A DNA stretch of 64,000 nt. Origin: Pseudarthrobacter enclensis. GTDB taxonomy: Bacteria; Actinomycetota; Actinomycetes; Actinomycetales; Micrococcaceae. Each line of letters opens with the position of its first letter. The stretch's first letter is position 1. Below are positions 1 through 7,594 of this stretch, piece by piece. The notes under the pieces were generated by a model, which was not told where the DNA came from, did not search any database, and worked only from the letters and a program-made list of their open reading frames with translations. The stretch spans positions 310,001 through 374,000 of the forward strand of contig NZ_JAUSRE010000001.1 of NCBI RefSeq assembly GCF_030811655.1. The letters run 5' to 3'. A program made the position numbers and the translations under genes.

Positions 1-2
1 GC

Positions 3-773
3 GACATCGCAGCAGGGGAGCACGCCCTGGTTGCAGGCACCTGCCTTGGTCCGGCCCAGCTGGGCCTGCTCGCCGCCCTGGGCATCCCGGAGGTGCGGGT
101 GTACAAGGCAGTGACCGTCCTGCTGGTCACCACGGGGGACGAAGTGGTGGAACCGGGCTCCCAGCTCCCGCCAGGGAAGATCTACGACTCCAACGGAACC
201 CTTTTGGAAGCGGCCATGAAGCAGGCCGGGCTCAATGTCCGCCGTGCGGGCATTTCCACCGACAGCCCGGAAGACCTGCGGGCGCTCCTGCGGACGCAAG
301 GCCAGGGCGCCGACCTGATCCTTACGACGGGCGGGGTCAGCAAGGGCGCCTATGAAGTGGTGCGGCAGGCCATGGCGGACCAGCCCGTTGAATTCCTGCA
401 TGTGGCCATGCAGCCGGGCGGTCCCCAGGGAGTGGGAACGTTCGACGGCGTCCCTTTCCTTGGGTTTCCCGGCAACCCGGTCAGCTGCCTGGTGTCCTTC
501 GAAATGTTCCTCCGCCCGGCACTCTCGGCGCTGTTGGGGGCTCCCGCGGCCCGGCTGCCGCTGCGCGCCCGCCTGGCCGGGCCCCTCACGTCCCCCGCGC
601 ACAAGCACCAGGTCCGCCGCGGAACCCTGCGGCCCGGCGGGACGGTGCAGCTTGAGGGGGGCGAGGGCTCGCACCTGATGCACGCACTCGCCGGCTCCAA
701 CGTCCTGGTCCACGTCCCTGCGGGCGTAACGGAGCTCGCGGCCGGCGATGAGGTGGAAGTATGGATGCTGTGA
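3..773 (+). CDS. moeA: Molybdopterin molybdenumtransferase MoeA (partial, 5' end outside window)
   Basis: Inserts molybdate into adenylylated molybdopterin, the last step of molybdenum cofactor synthesis in the cytosol. The reading frame is open from the left edge, so only the last 256 residues are visible. They hold the MoCF-binding fold with [11 protein letters not shown] (codons near 330-355), the downstream FPGNPVS motif and a C-terminal beta-barrel domain IV ending in DEVEVWML. The stop overlaps the moaC start by 13 bases, so translation is probably coupled. The N-terminal linker and domain II are not in the window. Confidence 0.93.
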   Translation, partial: DIAAGEHALVAGTCLGPAQLGLLAALGIPEVRVYKAVTVLLVTTGDEVVEPGSQLPPGKIYDSNGTLLEAAMKQAGLNVRRAGISTDSPEDLRALLRTQGQGADLILTTGGVSKGAYEVVRQAMADQPVEFLHVAMQPGGPQGVGTFDGVPFLGFPGNPVSCLVSFEMFLRPALSALLGAPAARLPLRARLAGPLTSPAHKHQVRRGTLRPGGTVQLEGGEGSHLMHALAGSNVLVHVPAGVTELAAGDEVEVWML

Positions 774-1252
774 ATGCAGAACATACCCCTGCGCTGACGC
801 ACCTGCGCCAGGACGGCAGTGCCCAGATGGTGGATGTCTCCGCCAAGGCCGAGACCACCCGGGAGGCCACCGCGACGGCCACCGTCCAAACCACCACCGA
901 GGTCATGCAGCTCCTGGGCACCGGCGGACTCCCCAAGGGCGACGCGCTGGCCGTTGCCCGTGTGGCCGGGATCATGGCCGCCAAACGGACGCCGGATTTG
1001 ATCCCCCTCTGCCATCCTTTGCCGCTGTCCAAGGTCACAGTGGACTTTGAGCTGGGTCCGGCCGCCGTCACCATCAGCTCCACCGTCAAGACCCGGGGCG
1101 TCACCGGGGTGGAAATGGAGGCCCTGACCGCGGCTTCCGTGGCGGCGCTCAGCGTTTACGACATGATCAAGGCCGTGGACAAGCATGCCGTCCTCACGGA
1201 CATCAAGGTGCTGGCCAAGAGCGGCGGCAAGAGCGGAGACTGGGCACTGTGA
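761..1252 (+). CDS. moaC: Cyclic pyranopterin monophosphate synthase MoaC
   Basis: Converts the 3',8-cyclo-GTP product of MoaA into cyclic pyranopterin monophosphate, the first committed pterin in molybdenum cofactor synthesis. At 163 aa it has the usual MoaC length. Visible signatures are the LCHPLPL motif (about residues 83-89), GVEMEALTA (116-124) and YDMIKAVDK (133-141), which carries the catalytic lysine region. The ATG lies inside the end of moeA, and its own end overlaps the GTG of the next gene, so the moco genes form one overlapping operon. moaA and moaD are not in the window. Confidence 0.96.
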   Translation: MDAVNAEHTPALTHLRQDGSAQMVDVSAKAETTREATATATVQTTTEVMQLLGTGGLPKGDALAVARVAGIMAAKRTPDLIPLCHPLPLSKVTVDFELGPAAVTISSTVKTRGVTGVEMEALTAASVAALSVYDMIKAVDKHAVLTDIKVLAKSGGKSGDWAL

Positions 1253-1773
1253 CCTCACTTTTCAACGCGGCTGAGCCGCACGTGCACGGAGACGTGCAGG
1301 GGCGGAAGGCCGGCGTCGTGATCGCCTCCACCCGCGCCGCCGCCGGCATCTACGACGATGAAACCGGCCCGGTCATCACCGACTGGCTCACTGAGCACGG
1401 CTTCGAGGTGTTTCCGGCCATGGTGGTCCCGGACGGCGAGCCGGTCGGTGCCGCCATCCGCGCCCTCCTCACCCAGCATCCCGCCGTCGTGATCACCAGC
1501 GGGGGAACCGGCCTCAGCCCGGATGACCGCACGCCCGACGTCACGCTGCCGCTGCTGGACCGGGAAATCCCCGGGATCATGGAAGCAATCCGCCATGCCG
1601 GGGCTGCCAAGACCCCGCTGGCTGCCCTGAGCCGGGGTTACGCCGGCGCCCATGGGCACACCTTCATTGTGAACCTGCCCGGCTCGCCCAAGGGTGTCAT
1701 GGACGGGCTCAGCGTCCTGGACCCTTTGATCGGCCATCTGTGCGACCAGCTGGAAGGCGGACATGGGCACTGA
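1249..1773 (+). CDS. mogA: MogA/MoaB family molybdenum cofactor protein (molybdopterin adenylyltransferase)
   Basis: Predicted to adenylylate molybdopterin before molybdate insertion by MoeA. The 174-aa protein is a single MoCF-binding domain with [15 protein letters not shown] at about residues 83-97 and the C-terminal NLPGSPKGV motif typical of MoaB/Mog proteins. GTG start overlaps the moaC stop (GTGA-type coupling); the 3' end overlaps moaE by 11 bases. Some proteins of this family are called MoaB; the sequence cannot separate the two names, but the role beside moeA fits. Confidence 0.88.
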   Translation: MTSLFNAAEPHVHGDVQGRKAGVVIASTRAAAGIYDDETGPVITDWLTEHGFEVFPAMVVPDGEPVGAAIRALLTQHPAVVITSGGTGLSPDDRTPDVTLPLLDREIPGIMEAIRHAGAAKTPLAALSRGYAGAHGHTFIVNLPGSPKGVMDGLSVLDPLIGHLCDQLEGGHGH

Positions 1774-2227
1774 AGCATTCGAGGTTGTCAGGGCAGTCCT
1801 GAGTGCGGAACCGATTTCCGTGGACCAGGCGATCGACGCCGTGGAGAGCGACACCGCGGGAGCGGTAGTCAGCTTCAGCGGGGTGGTGCGCAACCACGAC
1901 GGCGGCAAGGCAGTCGAGCGCCTCAGCTACAGTGCGCATCCCACGGCGCACCAGGTGATGGCCGACGTCGTCGCGCGCCTGGTTGCCGAGCAGGACGCCG
2001 CAAACGGTGCCGGGGCCGGCCAGCCTGTGCGGATCTGGGCAGCGCACCGGATCGGGATGCTGGAGATCGGAGACCCGGCGCTGGTGTGCGCGGTGTCTGC
2101 GGCGCACCGCGGGCAGGCGTTCGCCGTCTGCTCCGAACTGGTGGACCGCATCAAGGAACAAGTGCCCATCTGGAAGGAACAGTTCTTTTCGGACGGCACA
2201 GTGGAATGGGTCGGCGCAGGCGGCTGA
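1763..2227 (+). CDS. moaE: Molybdopterin synthase catalytic subunit MoaE
   Basis: Large subunit of molybdopterin synthase, which transfers sulfur from the MoaD thiocarboxylate to the pterin precursor. The 154-aa sequence has the family hallmarks GAVVSFSGVVRNHD near residue 32, the AVSAAHRGQAF segment and the C-terminal VPIWKEQFF motif with the catalytic lysine region. ATG start overlaps the preceding gene by 11 bases. It is the last gene of the moco operon; the small partner MoaD is not encoded nearby in the window. Confidence 0.94.
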   Translation: MGTEAFEVVRAVLSAEPISVDQAIDAVESDTAGAVVSFSGVVRNHDGGKAVERLSYSAHPTAHQVMADVVARLVAEQDAANGAGAGQPVRIWAAHRIGMLEIGDPALVCAVSAAHRGQAFAVCSELVDRIKEQVPIWKEQFFSDGTVEWVGAGG

Positions 2228-2304
2228 TTCTTCGCGGCACGCGCCGGATGTCGCCTGCGAGGTAACGCACAGCCCACGGTTCCTGCCCGCGCCCGTCCCG
2301 CCGG

Positions 2305-2310
2305 TAGGCT
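2305..2310 (+). promoter_or_regulatory. -10 element of a leaderless dapB transcript
   Basis: TAGGCT lies 7 nt before the dapB ATG, so the expected transcription start is the A of the ATG. No Shine-Dalgarno sequence is present between them. Confidence 0.6.
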
Positions 2311-2317
2311 TAACGGC

Positions 2318-3088
2318 ATGACCGAACAACACCCCGCACCCAAGCTGGTGGCCGTCCTGGGCGCCAATGGACGCATGGGCGCCGAGGCCGTCAAGGCCAT
2401 CGATGCCGCGCCCGACATGAAGCTCGTCGCAGCCCTGGGGCGGGGTGATTCGCTGGAGCAGCTGACCGGATCGGGTGCCCGATACCTGGTGGACCTGACG
2501 GTTCCCGAAAGCACCGAAGCGAACGTCCGCTTCGCCGTCGAGCATGGCATCCACGCCGTAGTGGGCACCACCGGCTGGGACGCAGCGCGCCTGTCCGGGC
2601 TGGAATCGCTGCTGGCGGAGCACCCGGAGACGGGCGTCCTCATCGCACCGAATTTTGCCCTGGGCTCCGTCCTGGCCTCTGCGTTCGCCGCGAAGGCGTC
2701 CAAATACTTCGAGTCCGTGGAAATCATCGAACTCCATCACCCGGACAAGGTGGATGCCCCTTCCGGCACGGCCGTCCGCACCGCGCAGCTGATCGCCGCG
2801 GAACGCAAAGCGGCGGATGTGCCGCCCAGTCCTGACGCCACCACCACCGAGCGTGCCGGCGCCCGCGGCTGCGAAGTGGATGGCGTCCGGGTGCACAGCG
2901 TCCGGCTCCGCGGCCTGGTGGCCCACCAGGAGGTGCTCCTGGGCGGTCCGGGCGAGCAGCTGACCTTGCGGCACGATTCCTTTGACCGCGCCTCCTTCAT
3001 GCCGGGCGTGCTCCTGGGCATCCGCAACGTCGCCGCGCACCCCGGCCTCACCGTTGGTTTGGACGGCTACCTGGACCTGGGGCTTTAG
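2318..3088 (+). CDS. dapB: 4-hydroxy-tetrahydrodipicolinate reductase DapB
   Basis: NAD(P)H-dependent second committed step of the diaminopimelate/lysine branch. The 256-aa protein starts with a Rossmann GANGRMG motif (residues 15-21) and contains the diagnostic ELHHPDKVDAPSGTA segment near residue 140 with the catalytic His and Lys. The start is supported by a TAGGCT -10 element 7 nt upstream and no ribosome-binding site, i.e. a leaderless message. dapA and dapF lie further along in the same window but in separate units. Confidence 0.96.
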   Translation: MTEQHPAPKLVAVLGANGRMGAEAVKAIDAAPDMKLVAALGRGDSLEQLTGSGARYLVDLTVPESTEANVRFAVEHGIHAVVGTTGWDAARLSGLESLLAEHPETGVLIAPNFALGSVLASAFAAKASKYFESVEIIELHHPDKVDAPSGTAVRTAQLIAAERKAADVPPSPDATTTERAGARGCEVDGVRVHSVRLRGLVAHQEVLLGGPGEQLTLRHDSFDRASFMPGVLLGIRNVAAHPGLTVGLDGYLDLGL

Positions 3089-3091
3089 GCC

Positions 3092-3565
3092 GTGAACGGG
3101 CTCGCCGCCGGTTTCCGGAAGAACCGCACCAAAATCTGGGTGGGGGCGGTGACTCTGCTGCTGGTCTTCTACCTGGTGGTCTCTTTCCAGCGTTCCCTCC
3201 TGTTGCTGTCGGACAGCAACCTGACAGCCAAAGCCATTGGCGCCGCCTACCTCGTGCTGCCCATCATCGGGGCGTGGGCGTTGATCCGGGAGCTGATGTT
3301 CGGCGCCCGCACGGAGCAGATGGCCAAGGTCCTGGAGGCCGAAGGCGGCCTGCCCGTGGACGAGCTCCCTCGCACCCCCGGCGGCCGGATCGTCCGGGCG
3401 GCGGCAGACGCAGAGTTTGAGAAATACCGCGCCGAAGCCGAGGCCGCTCCCGACGACTGGCGTTCCTGGTTCCGGCTGAGCTGCGCCTATGACGCCGCAG
3501 GGGACCGCAAGCGTGCCCGCGCATCCATGCGTGACGCCGTGAGGCTTTTCACCGCCGCGTCCTAG
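3092..3565 (+). CDS. Small membrane protein with C-terminal TPR-like helix pair (unknown function)
   Basis: A 157-aa protein starting with GTG 3 nt after the dapB stop, so probably co-transcribed. Two hydrophobic stretches (about residues 15-33 and 49-66) suggest two transmembrane helices; the rest is a soluble tail with the pattern [26 protein letters not shown], cut here only as description of a single helix-turn-helix TPR-like repeat. I recognise no enzyme motif. Similar proteins are common next to dapB in Arthrobacter relatives (inference). Function unknown. Confidence 0.8.
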   Translation: MNGLAAGFRKNRTKIWVGAVTLLLVFYLVVSFQRSLLLLSDSNLTAKAIGAAYLVLPIIGAWALIRELMFGARTEQMAKVLEAEGGLPVDELPRTPGGRIVRAAADAEFEKYRAEAEAAPDDWRSWFRLSCAYDAAGDRKRARASMRDAVRLFTAAS

Positions 3566-3592
3566 CCGCCGCTGCAGGAGGTGCAGCTTGGG

Positions 3593-3624
3593 AACCGCGA
3601 TGGGCATTTCTGCCCATCGCGGTT
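3593..3624 (+). terminator. Intrinsic terminator-like hairpin after the dapB unit
   Basis: Perfect 14-bp inverted repeat AACCGCGATGGGCA / TGCCCATCGCGGTT with a TTTC loop, followed by CTTTG. The T tract is weak but stem length and position between two genes fit a terminator. Confidence 0.7.
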
Positions 3625-3761
3625 CTTTGCCGTCCACGGTATGTTCGGTAGGCAATACTTTCCGGTTTGGGGGCGGAAATGGGGTTGGCGGCCATGCCGC
3701 CACGATCGTCCCCCGAACCTCGCTTGCGCACCCGCACCCGCACCTCCGTGAAGGACGATCA

Positions 3762-4715
3762 ATGAGCCACCCGAACTATCCCAACGCGCCACACAGCGGA
3801 CCGTCGGCACCGCCGATTCCGCCGGCGCCGTCAACCTTCCAGGGGCAGGCACCCTATGAAGGGCAGTACCAGGCAGGCCCGCAGGGGGAGTACCAGCCCG
3901 GCCCGTACAACCAGGGCCCCTACCCAGGGGAACCGGGCAAGTCCTTCATGACCACCTGGCTCCTGTCCCTCCTCCTCGGCTCTTTTGGTGCAGACCGCTT
4001 CTACCTGGGCAAGACCGGTACGGCCGTTGCCAAGCTGCTGACCGGCGGAGGCGCGGGCATCTGGGCCATTGTGGACCTGATCATGACCCTGACCGGAAAC
4101 ACCCGGGACAAAGACGGCCGTCCGCTGGAGGGCTACCAGGAAAACAAAAAGAAAGCCTGGATCATCACCGCCGTCCTGTGGCTGGTGAGCATCATCACCG
4201 GAATCCTGCTGGCCATGGCATCCCTCGCCATGGTTGGCGCGGCCATCGATGCCCGCAAGACCCCTGTTGCGCCGGAGCCTCCTTCGGCCTCGCAGGCCGC
4301 ACCTGCTCCGTCCGGTGGATCCGCCGCCGGTGCCAACTCCGTGGTGGCTACCGTCTCGGAGGGCAACACGGTGAAGATCGGCGTCCTCGACTCGATCTAC
4401 ACGGCGCAGATTCCGGGCATGGACTACCTGCAGCCGAAGAACGGCGGCTTCCTCGCCATCCAGGTCTCCTGGGAGACGCTGACCGGCACCAGTTTTTCCA
4501 GCCCCTCGAATTTTATGGTCTACGACGCCGACGGCAAGGAAGGCGAACTGGTTTACCTCGATAACGGGCTGGGAGCCCTGCCCACGGATGAAGTAGGCGC
4601 CGGTGATGCCCGCCAGGGCGTCATTGCGTTCGACGTAAAGAAGGGTCCGGTCAAGGTGGTTATCAACGACGACTATGGAGATCAGGCGTCCGCTTTCACC
4701 CTGACTGCGAAGTAG
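3762..4715 (+). CDS. TM2 domain protein with extracellular DUF4352-like domain
   Basis: Predicted membrane protein of 317 aa. Order: a Pro/Tyr/Gly/Gln-rich low-complexity N-terminus (1-60), a TM2 domain with two helices separated by the GADRFYLGK turn (about 62-130), another hydrophobic helix (about 140-165), a Ser/Ala/Pro linker, then a beta-rich DUF4352-like domain (about 195-317). Start chosen at 3762 because AAGGACG lies just upstream; an in-frame longer reading to 3588 would pass through the terminator. Role unknown; such proteins are thought to be cell-surface binding modules. Confidence 0.85.
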   Translation: MSHPNYPNAPHSGPSAPPIPPAPSTFQGQAPYEGQYQAGPQGEYQPGPYNQGPYPGEPGKSFMTTWLLSLLLGSFGADRFYLGKTGTAVAKLLTGGGAGIWAIVDLIMTLTGNTRDKDGRPLEGYQENKKKAWIITAVLWLVSIITGILLAMASLAMVGAAIDARKTPVAPEPPSASQAAPAPSGGSAAGANSVVATVSEGNTVKIGVLDSIYTAQIPGMDYLQPKNGGFLAIQVSWETLTGTSFSSPSNFMVYDADGKEGELVYLDNGLGALPTDEVGAGDARQGVIAFDVKKGPVKVVINDDYGDQASAFTLTAK

Positions 4716-4756
4716 CCGGACCCACGCTGGCAACCGGTCACTACCGCCAGTCTGCC

Positions 4757-4775
4757 AGGGCCGGGGGCTGGCCCT
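4757..4775. terminator. Weak hairpin between convergent genes
   Basis: AGGGCC / GGCCCT with a 7-nt G-rich loop, followed on the plus strand by a pyrimidine-rich run. It sits between two genes transcribed toward each other, so it may end either transcript. Confidence 0.3.
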
Positions 4776-4797
4776 CTTCCCCGTGCTGGTCCATGAA

Positions 4798-6033
4798 TCA
4801 CTGCAATGCTTTGAGCCCGCCCCGTCCCACCAGGCTCGCCGAGTGGCCCAGCCATTCAAGGGGCCCTCGCCGTTTCAGCACCACGAACAGCATGCCAATC
4901 ATGATGGCAGCTGCGGCGTGGGCAAAGTACATGCCGTCCTCGGTCCAGCCTGCAGGCAGGGGCTTGAGGTAGAAGCCGGAGACCACCCAGACGTGAACGG
5001 CATACAGCGTGAGCGTCATGGCACCCGGACCCCGCAACGGCAGCAGCAGGTCCAGGTCCACCCACTCGGCGAGCCGTCCCAGGAGCAGGCATGCCCCAAT
5101 GACAGCAGCCGCAACCGCGGACGTGTGCAGGAGGTCAAGCGTGGTGCCTGAGTGGGGTGCGGCCGACGCCAGCCACCACCACGAGTCGTCCTGGGGGAAT
5201 CCGGCCAGGTTGACCTGCAGCACGCTGGCCAGCGGATACCCCGGCGAGTTGAGGACCTTCTCGAGCGCTGCCCGGCCACCCCAATCCTCCATGGCCGCCA
5301 CACCGAGCGTCCTGGCGGCCACGGCCACCACCGTCCCGCCCACCAGCAGCAGTGCGGGAACCAGTGCCCTGGTGAGGACCAGGCGTCCGATGGCCAGCCC
5401 CACCAGGAGATAGGACAGCCATTGCAGCGCCGGGTAATACCCGGTCAGGAATACGTCCGCGAGCAGCCGGAATGGCGTCCCCAGGTCTTCCCAGTTCGGA
5501 TTGTGGCCCAGCTTCAGGGGCGGCTCGGCCGCAAGGAGCCAGGGCCGCAGCAGGTAAGCGAGCACCGGCGACGCCAGGAGCCAGCCTGCGGCCCAGGCGA
5601 ACAGGCGCTTCGCCCCCAGTCCCAGGAATGGCAGGACGCAGAGGAACAGCACGGCGTAGTGGACCAGGATGATGGCCACGTTCACTTCCAGGCCGCCCAG
5701 GGTAAGTCCGACGACGGCAATTACCAGGGCGCGCAGGGCCACCCCGCGGCGCGCGGCGGAAAGTTCAGGGCCCTCCACGGGCTTGTTCTTTCCGGTCGAC
5801 AGCGCCAGTCCCACCCCGGCGAGAACTGCGAAGAGCGCAGCGGCGCGTCCTGAGAATGTCAGGCCAACCCAGGTGGGGGTGAGAGTGGCATTTGATTCGA
5901 AGGTCGGCAGCAGATGGGTGGCCATCATGCCCAGTAGCGCCAGGCCCCGGGCGGCGTCGATGCCCCGCAGGCGCCCCGGCTGTTGCCGGCTCGGGAGTTT
6001 CCGGGACCGGGTGGCCGGGGATCGGGACGTCAT
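4798..6033 (-). CDS. DUF1624/DUF418-type polytopic membrane protein (HGSNAT-like)
   Basis: A 411-aa integral membrane protein with about ten hydrophobic segments. The N-terminal motif RGIDAARGLALLGMMATHL (residues 24-42) is the signature of the heparan-alpha-glucosaminide N-acetyltransferase-like/DUF1624 family, in which the conserved Asp and His sit in the first helix; the C-terminal third resembles DUF418. Such proteins are putative acyltransferases or sugar-modifying membrane enzymes, but substrate is unknown. It is divergent from the small gene at 6156; the LexA box between them is much closer to that gene. Confidence 0.85.
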   Translation of the reverse strand: MTSRSPATRSRKLPSRQQPGRLRGIDAARGLALLGMMATHLLPTFESNATLTPTWVGLTFSGRAAALFAVLAGVGLALSTGKNKPVEGPELSAARRGVALRALVIAVVGLTLGGLEVNVAIILVHYAVLFLCVLPFLGLGAKRLFAWAAGWLLASPVLAYLLRPWLLAAEPPLKLGHNPNWEDLGTPFRLLADVFLTGYYPALQWLSYLLVGLAIGRLVLTRALVPALLLVGGTVVAVAARTLGVAAMEDWGGRAALEKVLNSPGYPLASVLQVNLAGFPQDDSWWWLASAAPHSGTTLDLLHTSAVAAAVIGACLLLGRLAEWVDLDLLLPLRGPGAMTLTLYAVHVWVVSGFYLKPLPAGWTEDGMYFAHAAAAIMIGMLFVVLKRRGPLEWLGHSASLVGRGGLKALQ

Positions 6034-6125
6034 GACCAGATCGTCTCACATGCGCCTGCGCCGCCGTTGTCAACCAGGTCCCCCGCCGGCCACGAAGGCC
6101 GGGACCCGGCACAGGACCCTTGTAT

Positions 6126-6141
6126 TCGAATATATGTTCGA
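6126..6141. promoter_or_regulatory. LexA box (SOS operator)
   Basis: TCGAATATATGTTCGA inside the longer palindrome TTCGAA-N6-TTCGAA (6125-6142). It differs from the actinobacterial consensus TCGAAC-N4-GTTCGA at one half-site base. It directly abuts a TAGCAT -10 element (6143-6148), so bound LexA should block that promoter. Confidence 0.75.
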
Positions 6142-6142
6142 A

Positions 6143-6148
6143 TAGCAT
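6143..6148 (+). promoter_or_regulatory. -10 element for the leaderless SOS gene at 6156
   Basis: TAGCAT lies 7 nt before ATG at 6156 and 1 nt after the LexA box, giving a leaderless LexA-controlled transcript. Confidence 0.6.
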
Positions 6149-6155
6149 TGCTGGC

Positions 6156-6587
6156 ATGAAGACGCCATCATCCGCAGTCCCCGGATCCGAGGGGGCCCAC
6201 GCGCAGGGTCGTCCGCTGCCCGGGAACCTGCTGCCCGGTCCCGTTCACGTGCCGCTGGAGCAATGCGGCACCGGGGACGGCCTGCTGAAAGCGATGAGTC
6301 CTGGAGTTGTGGACTATCTGTTCCGCCAGCTCGTCTCCGGCCGTCCGGCCGAGGACGTCCAATGGGAACGGGAGGGCATCAGCCTGGCCGCCCAGCCGGA
6401 GGGGGCGGAACTCGCCCGCCGGCTGTCGGAAACGGACATCGATGCGCTGACTCCCACGGAGCTGTTCCACTATGTGCGGGCAGCCCAGCGCCTGGCGGCC
6501 TGGGCCGAGGACCTCCGGCAGGCCGCCGTCGGCCGCTACTGCCACGCCGGGACCAACCCGCCGGGCTCGCGGCAGCATCGTATTTGA
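6156..6587 (+). CDS. Small SOS-controlled protein, DUF222-like N-terminal fragment (hypothetical)
   Basis: A 143-aa soluble protein. The second half (DIDALTPTELFHYVRAAQ followed by RLAAWAEDLRQAAVGRYC) resembles the start of the DUF222 (13E12-type) domain found at the N-terminus of many actinobacterial HNH endonucleases, but no HNH domain follows, so it may be a truncated or stand-alone relative. The start is fixed by the TAGCAT -10 element 7 nt upstream and the LexA box next to it; a longer reading to 6120 would run through the operator. DUF222 proteins are known LexA targets in mycobacteria (recalled, not checked). Function unknown. Confidence 0.6.
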   Translation: MKTPSSAVPGSEGAHAQGRPLPGNLLPGPVHVPLEQCGTGDGLLKAMSPGVVDYLFRQLVSGRPAEDVQWEREGISLAAQPEGAELARRLSETDIDALTPTELFHYVRAAQRLAAWAEDLRQAAVGRYCHAGTNPPGSRQHRI

Positions 6588-6632
6588 CGCTCGTCACGCC
6601 CGTGGCATTGTCCTAACCAGCTGGGAACAGGG

Positions 6633-6638
6633 TAACGT
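6633..6638 (+). promoter_or_regulatory. -10 element of a leaderless dapA transcript
   Basis: TAACGT ends 7 nt before the dapA ATG, with a T/C spacer and no Shine-Dalgarno sequence. Confidence 0.55.
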
Positions 6639-6645
6639 TTTTTCC

Positions 6646-7554
6646 ATGGCTGACTCTTCCGCGCACATCCCTGCCCTCGGTACCCTCCTGACCGCCATGG
6701 TCACGCCGTTCACCAAGGACGGCGCTGTGGATTATGACCAGGCGGCGGCGCTCGCCAGCAAGCTGGTCGACGACGGCTGTGACGGCCTGGTGGTCACCGG
6801 CACCACCGGTGAAACCTCCACACTGACGGACGAGGAAAACCTGGGCATGTTCCGCGCCGTCAAGGATGCGGTGGGCGGCCGGGCGGCCATCATTGCCGGC
6901 ACCGGCACCAACGACACCGCGCACTCGGTGCACCTCTCCCAGCAGGCTGCTGCCCTCGGCGTCGACGGCCTCCTCCTGGTGACCCCCTACTACAACAAGC
7001 CCAGCCAGGCCGGGGTCCGCGCCCACTTCGAGACCATCGCCTCGGCCGTGGACGTGCCCGTCATGCTGTACGACATCCCGGGCCGGTCCTCCATTCCCAT
7101 CGAACCGGACACCATGATCCGCCTGGCGCAGCACCCCAACATCGTCGCCGTCAAGGACGCCAAGGCCGACCTCACCGCCGCCACGCGCGTCATGGCCGAA
7201 ACCGACCTCCTGTTCTACTCGGGCGACGACGGACTGACCCTTCCCTGGATGGCGCTGGGCGCTGTCGGCCTGGTGGGTGTCACTACGCATGTGGCCACCC
7301 GACGCTTCCGCGAGCTTATCGACGCCGTCAACGCCAACGACCTTGGGACTGCCCGCAAGATCAACTTCGAGCTGCAGCCCGTGGTCCGCGCAACGATGAC
7401 CCGTGTCCAGGGGGCCGTGGCGGCCAAACAGATTCTTAAATGGCAGGGAGTCCTGCCCAACTCGATTGTCCGTTTGCCCCTCGTGGAGCCGGACGAAACC
7501 GAGATCGAAACCATCCGCGGGGATTTGGCGGAGGCGGGGCTGGTCTTCTCCTGA
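6646..7554 (+). CDS. dapA: 4-hydroxy-tetrahydrodipicolinate synthase DapA
   Basis: Condenses pyruvate with aspartate semialdehyde, opening the diaminopimelate/lysine pathway. The 302-aa TIM-barrel protein shows GTTGE (52-56), Tyr142 in the LYDIPGRS motif and the Schiff-base Lys170 in VAVKDAK. I start it at ATG 6646 rather than the longer frame to 6472 because the family begins here and a TAACGT -10 element lies 7 nt upstream. It is followed 40 nt later by the RNase J gene, the usual actinobacterial pair. Confidence 0.97.
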   Translation: MADSSAHIPALGTLLTAMVTPFTKDGAVDYDQAAALASKLVDDGCDGLVVTGTTGETSTLTDEENLGMFRAVKDAVGGRAAIIAGTGTNDTAHSVHLSQQAAALGVDGLLLVTPYYNKPSQAGVRAHFETIASAVDVPVMLYDIPGRSSIPIEPDTMIRLAQHPNIVAVKDAKADLTAATRVMAETDLLFYSGDDGLTLPWMALGAVGLVGVTTHVATRRFRELIDAVNANDLGTARKINFELQPVVRATMTRVQGAVAAKQILKWQGVLPNSIVRLPLVEPDETEIETIRGDLAEAGLVFS

Positions 7555-7594
7555 GGCTAAGACCGGCACCCTTCCGCCTGGAAAGTAGTGCACT

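Noticed and set aside
1709..3703. 664-codon antisense ORF opposite moaE, dapB and neighbours
   Set aside because: It overlaps several confident genes on the other strand and has no recognisable domain; long antisense frames are expected at this GC content.
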